Part shown: piece by piece, positions 23,300-35,187 of the stretch | How the letters are laid out: each line of letters starts with the position of its first letter | Position numbering within the stretch: position 1 is the first letter of the stretch | DNA from: Styela clava | Lineage: Eukaryota; Chordata; Ascidiacea; Stolidobranchia; Styelidae | Assembly (NCBI RefSeq): GCF_964204865.1 | Contig: NC_135260.1 | Span: 9,920,001 to 9,984,000, forward strand | Reading direction: 5' to 3' | DNA: 64,000 bases | Translations under genes and position numbers: made by a program | Notes under the pieces: model-generated | Told to the model about the DNA's origin: nothing | Seen by the model: only the letters and a program-made list of their open reading frames with translations | Database searches by the model: none

Positions 23300-26200
23300 A
23301 CTGACCCACTCACTGTACGATGAGTTCAGAAATCCTCTTCCTAACTATCCCCGAAGGATTGGAACATGCAAACTGGTGCAAGGTAACCAAAATATAATGG
23401 CGTTTCCTAACGTTTGCCACGATGTGACATATATGTGTCAATTGGCATGTGGAAATGGAGCGGATTTAAAATATACAACCATAAACAGTATTCATTCAAT
23501 CAACTTGCATTACGGAGGCTAATTAGAACAACAGCAATATCAGAATAACCACTCAAAAAATTGAAAGTTCACCAAAATTCATTGTTTTATATACTACCTT
23601 TTCACTGTACTATATCTGTAATAAAATTAAATGCAGTGAGTATTATATTTGTAATAAAATTAAGTAGGCTAAATTGGGAATACACAGACTACTGTTTTGT
23701 TTCACTCTGAGTCTGGACGAAATACAGTTAATCCACCATGTTGTTCAAAATTTATGAAATTGAATTCATTCAAATCAAACTTACATCCCTAACTTGACAA
23801 ACATATATTTTTTCTGAAATTAGGGAACCTGTTGTAAACGAGTTCCACACTGCAGAGAACCCGTTCCTAAAATTTATATATGGCCATACACCATTCGTAT
23901 TACATTTTATCATTAGAATTGTATGGTGGGAAATGATAGCAAGTCATGTAATATACAAACGTGATTTCGTTGTTCATCGTGAACAGCGGAATGTCTCTAT
24001 AATCTCATACTAACGTAGTCTTATATATATTTTTGTAGAGTTTTCATGGAAAATGAAAAAAAATATTTTTATTAATACGGATATCATTTTTATGACGCCA
24101 CGGGAGCTTCAAATTACAATTAATTCAACGTGGACGTGAAACAAAAATATATTTTCAAAATACAAAAATATATCGTCGTACCGCCAAGTGGTTCGATTTC
24201 CTCACCATCTGGAATTCTGTTTCGATACCTCCATATGCAGCGGTTTGCAATGTAAAATATTTTAATAGTAGTTTTGACCAAGAAGAAAATACAATCATTA
24301 GACTACAAGATTTATCATGGCTGACATGTGGATATTTTCGAATCTTACTAATGTTACAATATTTATAAAAATGGAATAAACAAGATTGAGTCTGTAATAA
24401 TACCATAATCAACTGTATTTGGCCCATTACTTCATGTATGTGTGGTTAATAATAAATAATAGTAGTTTTGATTCACGACAATGTTGACAATGTGATTCAC
24501 ACAATACTCGCATTTAACAGTATTTATCAATGATCATTTATTTTTGCGCAAGAAGAAATTTTAATGAATTTCACATATAAACACAAATTAAGCAAAATCG
24601 ATTGTGACTGATTGATTGAAAAATTAGCAAATCATTACATAAATGAAATTAAAATATAGAATTTATTCGGTAATACTTACTTAATAATCATGCCTAATAA
24701 TTTAATAATAGTCACATTATAAACGCAACTTTTTGTCTGTTAGTCATTATTCAACCAGACAACCATCTGATCTAATACTACAACTTACTTATACAATTTC
24801 TATTTTAGATTTTAGCGAATTAAGGCCTGCTATAACCAACTGAAATTTTGAAAAGTGTGGCACTTATGTATATATATATATAATATAGGTGTGTATGTTT
24901 TCGCTTCTATCAATTTAGAAATTATCTTTTTTAAATTTACAGACATAACACACTTGACCTTGACAAGACAGTGGTTATTGGTAATAAATATATTAGTGTA
25001 AATTTTATATGGGCTTTTGGTTAATATAACATCACCAAAATGAATTGTTTTATTTTATACATGACCTATTCACAAGTCTGAAGCTCGTTGCTAATCACGA
25101 TTTAGGCAAAAATACTTTATTGAATGAAGTTTGTGTGGTCTGCGTAATAAAATTCAAACGCTTAAACGTGGTAAGTTTTAAGCAGTACTGAAATAAATTC
25201 CTAAAATTTGTGTAGTATTATATGTATATTACAAATTTCAGCGAAACTTTTATTTAATGACCATGGGATGTAAACAAGATAAAATGATTATAAAGGGATA
25301 ATATGAAATGATCGACATGGTTGAATATTACTTATAATGAAGATGATCGCCACCCATAGTCAGATCCAGCATTCTATTCAAGTTCGATGAAGTCGTCCAC
25401 GAGCGACACAGTTAAAAGCATCCAATAGGTCATTGCCGGGTTATCATCGAATTATTTGTTAATATAAATATAGAATCTTGAGAATCTGTATTCAGTATCT
25501 GTAAACGAAAATAACGAAGTTTACCTCGTAATTATAAACAGAATACTTATGACCTAGACTGAAGTCACGATTCGGATGTCATGACATCTTATTGATAATT
25601 CGCATAACAACTTCTTGGAAGCGTCAAATGAAAGTAATGAATAAGTGGCATTTACACATAACAATACCAATCACTACAATCAGTGTGTAGTCACATGCAC
25701 AAGTGTACTCGGACTAAATTAAAACTCTCATGGTTTTGTGACAGTTGTTGCAAACCTATATTTCTTCCCATTTATTGTACCACAGCTAACCCAAATTGAA
25801 ACAAGGGAGCGATGCTTAAATATATGAACACGAAAGCCAGAACTGAGTAGTATCAAATCTTTATGAGTCCCCGTAACTTGACCACCAGATCGCTAAGATG
25901 CGATCACGAAACCATGGCGAGGTGTGCAATCGCAACCAAAAAAAAAATCCCATAGTCCACAGAAATTTTGAAAATGAATAAAAGTAATAAAATTTTAGGG
26001 ACAACAATAATCCTTAAACACCGAAAATTGCAAAGCAATTGGACTATTAGTTAAAAAGAAAATCAATTTTTTCACAACAACAAGAAGAAGAAATACTAAC
26101 AAGATCCACAACAAAAACATAATTACATTCGATTTATAGGTAGATGATGTGTCCAATAAAATACATACACATACACTTAATACGTAGATATGTGTTAAGT

Positions 26201-27070
26201 GGCATGGTGACGTGATAACATCATCGATATATATATAGTTTTCAGAAAATATTTTTCAATGGATTTAACTCGCAGTTGACACAGAACGAATTCAATCAAA
26301 TCAAATGATTTTATCTCGGCAATCAACAATCAGTAAGTAACACGATTCGCAGAAAAGATAACAATGTCGCTTGGTCTTAGCTTCCTTGTGGGTTAATTTT
26401 ACTTTTTAAATTCATGTTGAATTAGTCTAATTTTGTTTTCCGTGCAATAGCAGATTATGGTTTTCTATTTGTGTATTTAAGTGCAGTACGAGTTAACAAT
26501 TTAAGGTCATGTACTTCGCAATAATCTTTAATTGGAATCGATAAATTAGTTGATTTATGAGGAAATAAACTCCAATTTCATGTAAATATGGGAATCACTT
26601 TTAGACTTCCTTTCGTTCAACAGAAAACAAAAATACATTCTGTGAAGTATTTGGCCTATATTTATAGGTTAGCTTACCGACCAAGTTCGGTATCAAAAAA
26701 GTCACTATATCCGCATTATAATATAGTTTTCAAGATTTCCTAATAAATCCCACCTTTTTCACATTAAAATCTACTACTACAATCGTAAAAATCCACCTTA
26801 CATCCCAACTACAATTCCAGAGAATACAATTTATCTGAGTAGAAATGAAAACTGGTTAAACATACGTTTCAATCATTAGATTTCATTGCACCGCGATCTG
26901 GAATAAATTAAAGAAAGGTAAATTTAATAGCGATCGTTTGAAACCGGAAATGGATAAATGTGTGACCTTTACACACAAAATTAACTGTTATCCATCTTAA
27001 GTGCGTATTGTATCGTTTTCGTTGTAACTAACCGAAGTGCGTACCATAGGCACGCAATTCACAGTATCAC
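23300..27070. other. Gene-poor AT-rich region
   Basis: I see no supportable coding gene. It holds a (ta)n tract near 24870, one member of an interspersed repeat family (25800-26180), and otherwise unremarkable AT-rich DNA. Confidence 0.5.
25800..26180 (+). repeat. Interspersed repeat family 3, copy 1
   Basis: Shares with 40660-41095, 46870-47075 and 61060-61290 (plus) and 52470-52620 (minus) the series 'gaataaaagtaat', 'aaatt(t/g)caaagcaattgg', 'aaaaagcgatttttt', 'acaacaacaa' and 'gtgtccaa'. Here the series is slightly diverged. No ends with a clear duplication were found; class unknown. Confidence 0.55.
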
Positions 27071-28099
27071 AAATAGCGCTAGCATAACCTCTTTTTATCC
27101 GACGTGGAGCTCCAAATACAAACTTTATGCTGCAATATTCGTTCCATTTTTAGTGTGTATGATATTGATATCGACTCAATTTGTAAACAAGCATAATACT
27201 CATCGCAAATTTTTAAAACGTTTTTCGTCGCCATTCCGAAAATTCGAAAAGTCTTCAATAAATGAATATATTGTTCACTTGATTGCGGATACATTCGTCG
27301 AAATATCGTCGTTGTTCAAGTAATAGCGCGTTTTTCGCACTGCAGGCACAATTCCGTCGGATATAAATACTGAATATCTAGCGATTTTATTGTTTGATTT
27401 AAAGAGTCCTTCAATATAATAGCTTGATGCAATATCAGGCGCTTAAGATCAAGACGCATTTTAAAACAAAAATAGGTCTGTAGTAAGTATATGGATGTGA
27501 TTTGCAAGAAAATCATTTCAAGCAAAGCCCAAATTAATAGGATGTAGATTGGTCGTCACGGTTTGAGTGGTATTTTCTATAATTAAACTCACAAATCAAA
27601 ATTGCCGTTTCTTTGATTTTTGACAAAATTAAATTTTGTTGATTAGTTTGTTAATTACCACAAATCATTAAAGACATCCCGTAAATATAAATACATTCTT
27701 GTTTTGGTTGAAAATAGCTTACAGAAAACTATAAATTTGTTAAATTCACAGATTATCACACTTTGGTATAGTTAGCAAGACTAGTGAACAAGCAATTCAT
27801 ACTTAACTTGATGCAGTTGTATGTTAGTTAGTTCAGCTTTACCATTGAAATGGAATTCATATGGGAATATTAAATTATTTTGTTGGGGATCATTCCCCAA
27901 AAACGGTGTAAAGGGACGGAAGTATCTATTGATTCGTTTCCATATTGTATTTTCAATATTTATTTTTATATTGTAATATTTATAGCTAGAATCTATAGTA
28001 ACCATCTTCTTGGTGGATGCTTCCCAGCAAATTATAAAGAAGACAAAAGCTGAGCGTCTCGTGAGAAAACCAAACCGTTCAACCAAAAAGACAGACAAC

Positions 28100-29128
28100 A
28101 TGGTGAATTGCTCAATCAATCAAACAACATCTACCAACGAAAACATCGGTACAATTTCAACATGGGACTTTTATCTTAACGTTCTCTATACGATTATAAT
28201 AGTTTACATTACTATTTGCCAAATCGTTGTGTATTTCACAAAATCAATACTTAAGCCAAAACGAAAAGGCTTAGTGAATGCACAACATTACAGAAGTTTG
28301 CCCTATCTTTTAAACACCACCTTAATAATTTCTGGGTTGGTTGGAATGGCAAAAATGGGTTTGGTGATTTCAAAATATTTTGTACCATATACACCTATCA
28401 CAAACGTCGTTAATTTGCTTTTGGGTGGATACTCTTTTATTACAGTGTATTTGATTTTATGGTTACGACAAACCATGTTCACTTGTGAACCAACTTTACG
28501 ACATCTATCTTCAAAATCGTGGAAAGTTTTTAGTCAGTTTCAAGGACTTTTTATTGTTTTATTCAGCTTGATTATCAGCGTGGCTACAGCATTTGAAGCT
28601 ATAAACAGCAATGCCCTGAGACTCAGTTGTATACCGAGATGGCCGGTTTTAGCGTTTCTGTTTCTACAAATCGAAACTCAAATTTCTGTCCTAGCTTTGT
28701 TTATTGTCCCGATGTTTCGCCATCACAAAAACGTGACAGCGTCCGCCACAAATCAAGCGCCGCCACTCTCACTCATAACGCTTATGAAAAGATCAATTGT
28801 GATGACTGCTTTAGCCGTTATTTCAGATTTAACCGCGTTTTCTGTGTTTTTCTTTGTCGGGGAAATGACATTGTATAACTTTAATATTGTGTTTAATTTA
28901 ATTTGCGTTATATTTTGTTTTGTTGATTGGAGAGATCGCCTATTCCCATTTCTTATTTTACACCGAATGAAAGGCCAAGCCAAAGACTTCCGAGGGAGTT
29001 CGTTCACAACAGAAATGAGTGCTAAAGGAACACTCATCAAGCAATTACCTCAAATCACACCCATGCATTTGTCCGGTGTTGCAATGCCCACTCTAGACAT
29101 GACAAGTCACAAAGACATAATTGTCTAA
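28100..29128 (+). CDS. Orphan seven-transmembrane protein, intronless
   Basis: A frame of 342 aa from an ATG in good context (caacATGg). The first ~22 residues are hydrophilic with two N-glycosylation sequons (NCS, NQT), as expected for an outside N-terminus. Seven hydrophobic segments follow at about residues 25-47, 67-90, 101-123, 150-170, 187-207, 236-258 and 264-284, then a ~55-residue hydrophilic tail. The topology is that of a G-protein-coupled receptor. However, I do not see the rhodopsin-family DRY at the end of TM3 (here LRQ) or NPxxY in TM7 (here NLICVIFCF). I do not recognise a family; it may be a divergent or lineage-specific receptor. The frame is also open for 30 codons upstream without an ATG, so a 5' exon cannot be excluded. 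Polyadenylation-like AATAAA sites follow at about 29263 and 29498. Confidence 0.75.
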   Translation: MVNCSINQTTSTNENIGTISTWDFYLNVLYTIIIVYITICQIVVYFTKSILKPKRKGLVNAQHYRSLPYLLNTTLIISGLVGMAKMGLVISKYFVPYTPITNVVNLLLGGYSFITVYLILWLRQTMFTCEPTLRHLSSKSWKVFSQFQGLFIVLFSLIISVATAFEAINSNALRLSCIPRWPVLAFLFLQIETQISVLALFIVPMFRHHKNVTASATNQAPPLSLITLMKRSIVMTALAVISDLTAFSVFFFVGEMTLYNFNIVFNLICVIFCFVDWRDRLFPFLILHRMKGQAKDFRGSSFTTEMSAKGTLIKQLPQITPMHLSGVAMPTLDMTSHKDIIV

Positions 29129-29879
29129 TATAAAAGCATGAAATATTTCAAAAGCAGTATATTCATGCAGAATACCTCATCATGTGTGGAATACCTCAGA
29201 ATACCTCCTCGTCTATGTATTACAAATGAATAGTAAACTCACTAGTGAACAAACATTATGCCACAAAATAAAGTGAAAGCTTCCGGCCGTTACTGCAAAA
29301 AAAAAATTCATGATCATTCGTTTATTTATATACGGTCGTGTGGGGAACGCCACAAAGTGCAGTATTACCTCGATCTATTGTTATACATGTTTTATAGAAG
29401 GCAGGTTGATTTAAGCCTGAATTTTATCACTGTGAGCCTATATTAGGCCCAACTATTTATTTTTTCAAACTGTGTTAAAATATAATGTTTATCTTCAAAT
29501 AAAATTTTACAGGAAGTCGAATGAAAATATCCCATATATATGAGTTATTTGTTGGGTTCACTTTTTCACCCAAATGTTTTGTTTATTGAAGACATCATTA
29601 TTGTGTTTAGTATTGATTTGACAATGTTATTAAATAATCTCAATAAAAGTGCACTGTTTTGACCATCGAAACGGGTATTATGTTATCATAGAAAATGCGA
29701 ACTGCAATTCGTCAACGTCATTACTTTTGTCGAAATTATTCCAGATGTGTATGACTCCGCTGGTTGGGAACAATAAGCGACATCGGATAAAGTATCAAAT
29801 GAGCCTAACCACTACGATTCTATGCTAATAACACTGATCCACTTACATTATGACGCGATAATGAAATGCGCTATCTTAG

Positions 29880-30055
29880 TTTGTCACAGCTTGACCCTAA
29901 ATATCTATCAGTTCCATTACCCCCAACTCCATGTGAAAGAGCCTTTTCGACGCAGGCCATGCTGCTATAGCGAATTGAGGTCTGGCTAAACATGCAAACG
30001 TGTAGAAGCTCTTGTGTTTTTAAAAAGAAGAGCTGATTTATGAATGCGGGACATA
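29880..30055 (+). pseudogene. Decayed hAT transposase C-terminal fragment
   Basis: In one frame the sequence reads PKYLSVPLPPTPCERAFSTQ, then a stop codon, then RIEVWLNMQTC. The CERAFS signature in this setting marks the C-terminal dimerisation region of hAT transposases. At least one in-frame stop and no upstream catalytic region make it a relic. Confidence 0.6.
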
Positions 30056-31105
30056 TTTAATTAGGAGAACTTGGCTACCTCCCTCTCACGTTTTTCTAGT
30101 TGTTCACAAGTTTCCCTACATCTACATGTACAAACAGTTTTCCTATTATTCTCGTGCTAATTGGTCAAAGTTTTGTCATTGAGCAGAAACCTTTGTGAAA
30201 GGAAAACTTGCATGAGGTACATTGCATTATCATTTCTTATTCTCAAATTAGGTTTAAGTGCTTCCTTTTTTGTAGATTTAATCCTTGGGAACGTCAGCTA
30301 GTATACATTTAATTCGATGTGTAATAATGATGGCATGATTTATTGCTTGTGACAAACTTTTGGGAACTTGTGTTTCGTTTCGAGGACAAAATTTCGGTTC
30401 GCTTTCGAAATACCAATGTTTCGAAAATGCTCAGTCCTAGATGTAGAATAATTGAGATCAGCATTGTTTCAATTGGTATTCTCTGGTTTATTTTGTCAGT
30501 AGTCACCAATTTTTGTCTATCATAAAATAATGAATGCATGAAATAACATTTCAAAATGAAATACTTTGATATATAACGAAATCAAATATAACGATTTTCG
30601 AAAGGGGGGACATGCAACTAAATATCACAAAATGAAAAACGAGTAAAACAAACTAATTATACTATGACTAAAAATTAAGTGCATGATAGTTTGCTGTGAA
30701 TACCTGTATAATGTATTGTAAACAATTTGACTGGCACGAGTAAAGTGAATTGGTATGTCCACAGCCACATTACATTTCTCCTAAATGAAACTTTCTGGTC
30801 AACAGTTTTATTCGAGAAATTCGCATTTTCTTGGTTGTTACTACTACCGTTCTTTATTCCGAATACTACGAGTATGTCAGTGACTGATATCAACACTCTA
30901 ATAAATTATTGAATTTTTATGTATCGCTTAGTTGTCGGTAGAGGTTTTCTATACTCTTCTATCAGTTATTTAAATTTTATTTTTTGACCAATACGAAACT
31001 GATTTGAGATAGTATTACACGAAAAAATAATTCTTCATTTCTAATTGGTATTGTCCATTTCTACTGTGTTGGTCTTTTGATTACTTTTTGAGCGTTTCAT
31101 TAAAG
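30056..31105. other. Intergenic spacer
   Basis: AT-rich DNA between the transposase relic and the sulfotransferase-like array. No gene or clear repeat recognised. Confidence 0.5.
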
Positions 31106-32675
31106 TTATTTATCAAACTTATCCGATAAAAACTTAAAAGGAGCTGTGGCAGTCGCCCAAAACCCATATTTATATGTAGAATAACCACCTATGGCACATA
31201 GTGCAATAAAAGTCATGAATGAAGCCATGAATTCCTTTTCCATTCTCTTAACAGTATGATTCGTTTTCAGCATTTCGTCGACTATATCTCCTCCCACGTT
31301 TTTGTGAGGAAAAGGCTCATCTGGAATCGGTATACCGAAAAAATTTACAGAGCGGTTCCCAACCTTCGGTTACCCTAAAGACCAGTAGTTTATCTGGCGG
31401 TGCATTCTGCAAAACAAAATCTACCATTGCATTGCAGATATTTGAATTTGATATTTTTCTTTTTTAATGAATCAGTAACAATAGTGTCGCAATATTGACA
31501 AATATAAAGATAGTCATTGTTGATGATATGTAAATATTACCTGCAACACATAAGCGTTGTGAGCTCTGTATTTCATTTTCAAAATTTGCTCGTGTAAATT
31601 TGTTTGAATACGAAAAGGGCCTTGTTCTTCTAATCCACATGAAATTCGGCCTGTTAATCACATGAATATCATGTTTATACGAAATGTACGGGATTATCGT
31701 AATATAAAATCATAAAATATTGTTTACATATTATGCTTACTTAAAGGAACGGTTATGTCTCTATCTACTCGTCTAAAAGTCGGAGAAAAAATTGCCATCA
31801 ATCGTACAATAAAGCTACTGTCGTAAGTTTTATACTGGTTCTCAAAACTTTTATACCATTTATCTTCGTCGTCGCGAATTGTCAGAATTATCTGTAAAAC
31901 AGATGAGGTGCTGGGCATAAATAAAGTACCGAACAAACATGTACCTGAATATGACATTTTTACAATGTGATGCCAACGTGGACAACTAGTCGAAAAATAT
32001 AACCAAACAAAAGGCCAAAATAGGATCACCATTTTTTTTTGATAACAAATGCACGCAGTTTCAGAAGCTGTTCTCCCACTATGAAGATGTTTAAGTTTAT
32101 ACCAATCATAATTTTTTCAACTGGCTGTTCTTGCATTTAAAATAAGAGTTCTCAAAGTCGGGTCATCGTGAACAACAAATATATATTTATTTATTGCAAT
32201 CATTTCAGGCGTACAACGCTGCAAAGGATTTCGATACACTTTGATGTGTTTTTTTACAAAAAAACGCGGGGATGAGAATACAGAGCCGTTGTGGCTCGGA
32301 CACTATATGTTTTAAGGTTGGAAAAGTTGGCTAATTCGGAAAATAACTCGTAGGCATCCGAAAAATGTAGAAATTCATAATATAGGCTATTTATTTAACT
32401 GTCACACATTATTCTATGCTTACTTTAGCATCTGGAAAAGCTTTGTGAATTTCTTCCCAGAAATAACAAGCAGGAAGGTCAGTCACAGCATCAACATTCT
32501 CGTACATGCGACGAAAATCTTCTGCGGTCCATCCTTAATTCAATATCTTTGTCCATTCCTTTTCTAAAATGTACATATTTTCTATCACGTCATAAACATT
32601 ATATCCCAATTTTGTGAGAGCATCACACATCGACTTTGTACCAGTTTTGGAAAATCCTGCCACTATCACTTTCAT
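31106..32675 (-). pseudogene. Sulfotransferase-like (P-loop) gene, copy A, broken
   Basis: Four exons: 32424-32675, 31741-31891, 31541-31650, 31106-31406. Layout and phases match the intact copy at 43673-46181. It starts MKVIVAGFSKTGTKSM, a sulfotransferase-type P-loop, and keeps FWEEIHKAFPDAK, IILTIRDDEDKWYKS, KMKYRAHNAYVLQ and TEGWEPLCKFF. Two lesions are visible: an in-frame TAA at 32535-32537 (where the paralogues read E or H before GWT), and a frame change at a run of six A (31338-31343) in the last exon. After this run, the PIPDEPFPHKN segment and the C-terminal membrane-like stretch continue in another frame. The homopolymer lesion could be an assembly error; the stop codon is less easily explained that way. 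Probably a young pseudogene. Confidence 0.75.
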
Positions 32676-33559
32676 GTTGTTGTTAAAAAATCTATAAAAT
32701 AAATGAAAATGTACACATATCGAGAGTTGCGATGCCCATAACAAATGAATCCGGCCCTGAAATATAATCGTGAGATAGCCTTATAGTTTTTGATGCGTAA
32801 TGGAAGGTCAGAAACTGAAATGGTGCGTGTAAACTGCAATATAAAAGTATGGCAAGTCTTAATTTAACATACATCACAGTCTTTGTTTAAAACAGTATTT
32901 AAGCGAAAATGATGTTCATTTAATACACCAAAATCAATAGTATGAGCTACAAACTGTGAATTTGATGCCCTTTCGCTCTTCTACACTTTGATTGCTACTC
33001 TGGCTAGTCTAAAATGCGTACATTTCCAGCACTTTACTGAATTGGCAAGGGCTGGTGGAAAACTCATCTTTGGTTATCGTTCAGGTTCAAATATTGATTT
33101 ATCAAATACATAATAGCGAGAACGTAGATCTTATTGTACAACTAACAGACATTAACTATAGATATCAAAAATGTGTATGACTAATTCCACTGGCGACATA
33201 TGAAAAAGTTGAAGCATTTCCATGTTCAGTTTGAAGATGAATGGAGCACAACTAAGTTCCGTGTTGTATGCATATGTATGCAGTACATTCCTTTGCAGGG
33301 CGTGCACTGTGCAGTTAGACTACAGCAAAATTTAATCAACTCAGCTAAGCCTTAAGTAAAATATTGCATAATATTGAAATATTTGATTTCGAACGTGAAA
33401 AGTCAATAATGTCAAAATCAGTTAATTAATAACTACGAGCACGAAACTTATACAGCTTTGAAGGTGACGAGATTACGTGTCAGCTACGGTATGTCGACTT
33501 TCATATGAAATGCATTGGTTTTACATACGCCGACTCAAATTATTCCAAATACTAATAAC

Positions 33560-35187
33560 ACCGCCTTCAAGAGTCGAGGTTAAACCACGAATTACTTTTT
33601 TATATGCCAAAACACCAATACAAATAGAGGCAGTCAGTAGAATAGTTGAAGATATCAACATCTCGTTTCACATTTTAATAACTAACGGATGTGATTTAAG
33701 CATATCATTTAAAATTGTGCTGCCTGCATTTTTGTGTGGAAACGGTTCATCTGGCACCGGGAAACCAAGAAACTGACACAGAGGCTCCCATCCTTCAGAT
33801 ACTTTAAACACAAGCAGTTTGTTCTTTGGAGCGCTCTGAAACATAATGGCAAACACTATTGGATTCTGGTAAGATGTGTGCGATACATATCTTTCTATTC
33901 CTATTTTAGATAAAAAACATAACAATTATTTTACCTGTAAGAAAATGTGCAATATGTGCACGATACTTCAATTTCAATAATTGTTCGTTTAGGCTTCTGT
34001 CGAACCATTTAGCTTCAAAAATTCGCTTGTCGCCAAATACATTGATTCCTTTAAAATAAAACCACCCAAATTGAGTAATAAGTTAATTCAAGAATGTCAA
34101 CCAATGTAGTAACGAAACAACAACATAAGTTGGAACATCATTAAATGGGAGTAGGAACTATAATGTAACCAAAACTAAACCAGGAAATCTTACCACAATG
34201 CCATGACCTGTTACACGTATATATAAGTTTTATTTTAGTGGGTGAAAGCAATTGCATCATTCTGTATATTAAGTTATTGTCTCCAGTTCTGACATGTTTT
34301 TCAAAACTTTCATACCACGCCTCTTCATTCTCTCGCAATGTCAAAATAATCTTTTATCATGTCAAATGGAAATGGGAAAAATAGATTGTAATTTGATATG
34401 TTTGCTGCCATGGCAACACAACAAAATTCCAGAGAATCGATTTCTTCGTATGCGAATGCTCAATTCCATTACAAAGGAATCGCTATATTTACTGGAATTA
34501 CTGCATTTGATATCGAGTTGTCACTAAGAAAACCGAAAAAGAATCGGTCATGGTATCCTATCTGTACGATTTAATTTAGTTAATAAATGGTAGTTGGGTA
34601 TTTTGGGTAAATTGGATATTATGGGTTAATTTGATTCGACGATAGGTTATGTCAGTGATACAACCTTTGTGCTGGAGATAGTAATCAGACTCGAACTATC
34701 TGATAGTTCGAGTATGATTTGTGAGCCAGATCGGAAAAATTGACTGGAAAAATTGATAGTTCGCAGTCGCACGTTGGATTGAACTTAATTAAAAAATCGT
34801 AACTTTCTACCTCTGCAACACTCAATGAAATGCAGTTATCGAGCAGACGAGCAAACGATGATGCAACGCATGACCGCCTGCGTTTACCAGAGACATATAC
34901 GCGTACTTAAAATGCTTATTGCCATTTTCACTCACTTTAGCATCAGGGAATGCCTTATGGATTTCTTCCCAGAAATAGCAGGATGGTACATCTACTACGG
35001 CGTAGACGTGGTCGTAAATTCCTTTGAACATTTCCGTTGTCCAACCTTCGTAAAATATCGTTTTCCATTCATTGTGCAATAATATGCCATTTTCTATAAA
35101 ATCATAAACGTTATACCCTAGTATCGTTAAAGCAGCATTAAGCTACTTTGTTCCTGTTTTAGGAAAACCTGCAGCAATGACTTTTAT
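33560..35187 (-). pseudogene. Sulfotransferase-like (P-loop) gene, copy B, broken
   Basis: Exons by homology: 34936-35187, 34194-34350, 33935-34048, and from 33835 to about 33560. It keeps KVIAAGFPKTGTK, FWEEIHKAFPDAK, IILTLRENEEAWYESF, LKLKYRAHIAH and VSEGWEPLCQFLGFPVPDEP. Lesions: ATA (35185-35187) replaces the start codon used by both paralogues. TAG at 35143-35145 falls right after GTK of the P-loop. The third exon is 114 nt where the paralogues have 110 and 116, so the frame is lost. TGA at 33668-33670 ends the last exon before the membrane-like segment. The acceptor of the second exon also lacks a pyrimidine tract. Four independent defects make this a clear pseudogene, older than copy A. 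Confidence 0.85.

Noticed and set aside
34690-34716. Short perfect palindrome around 'tcgaactatctgatagttcga'
   Set aside because: Isolated hairpin with no further structure; could be chance.
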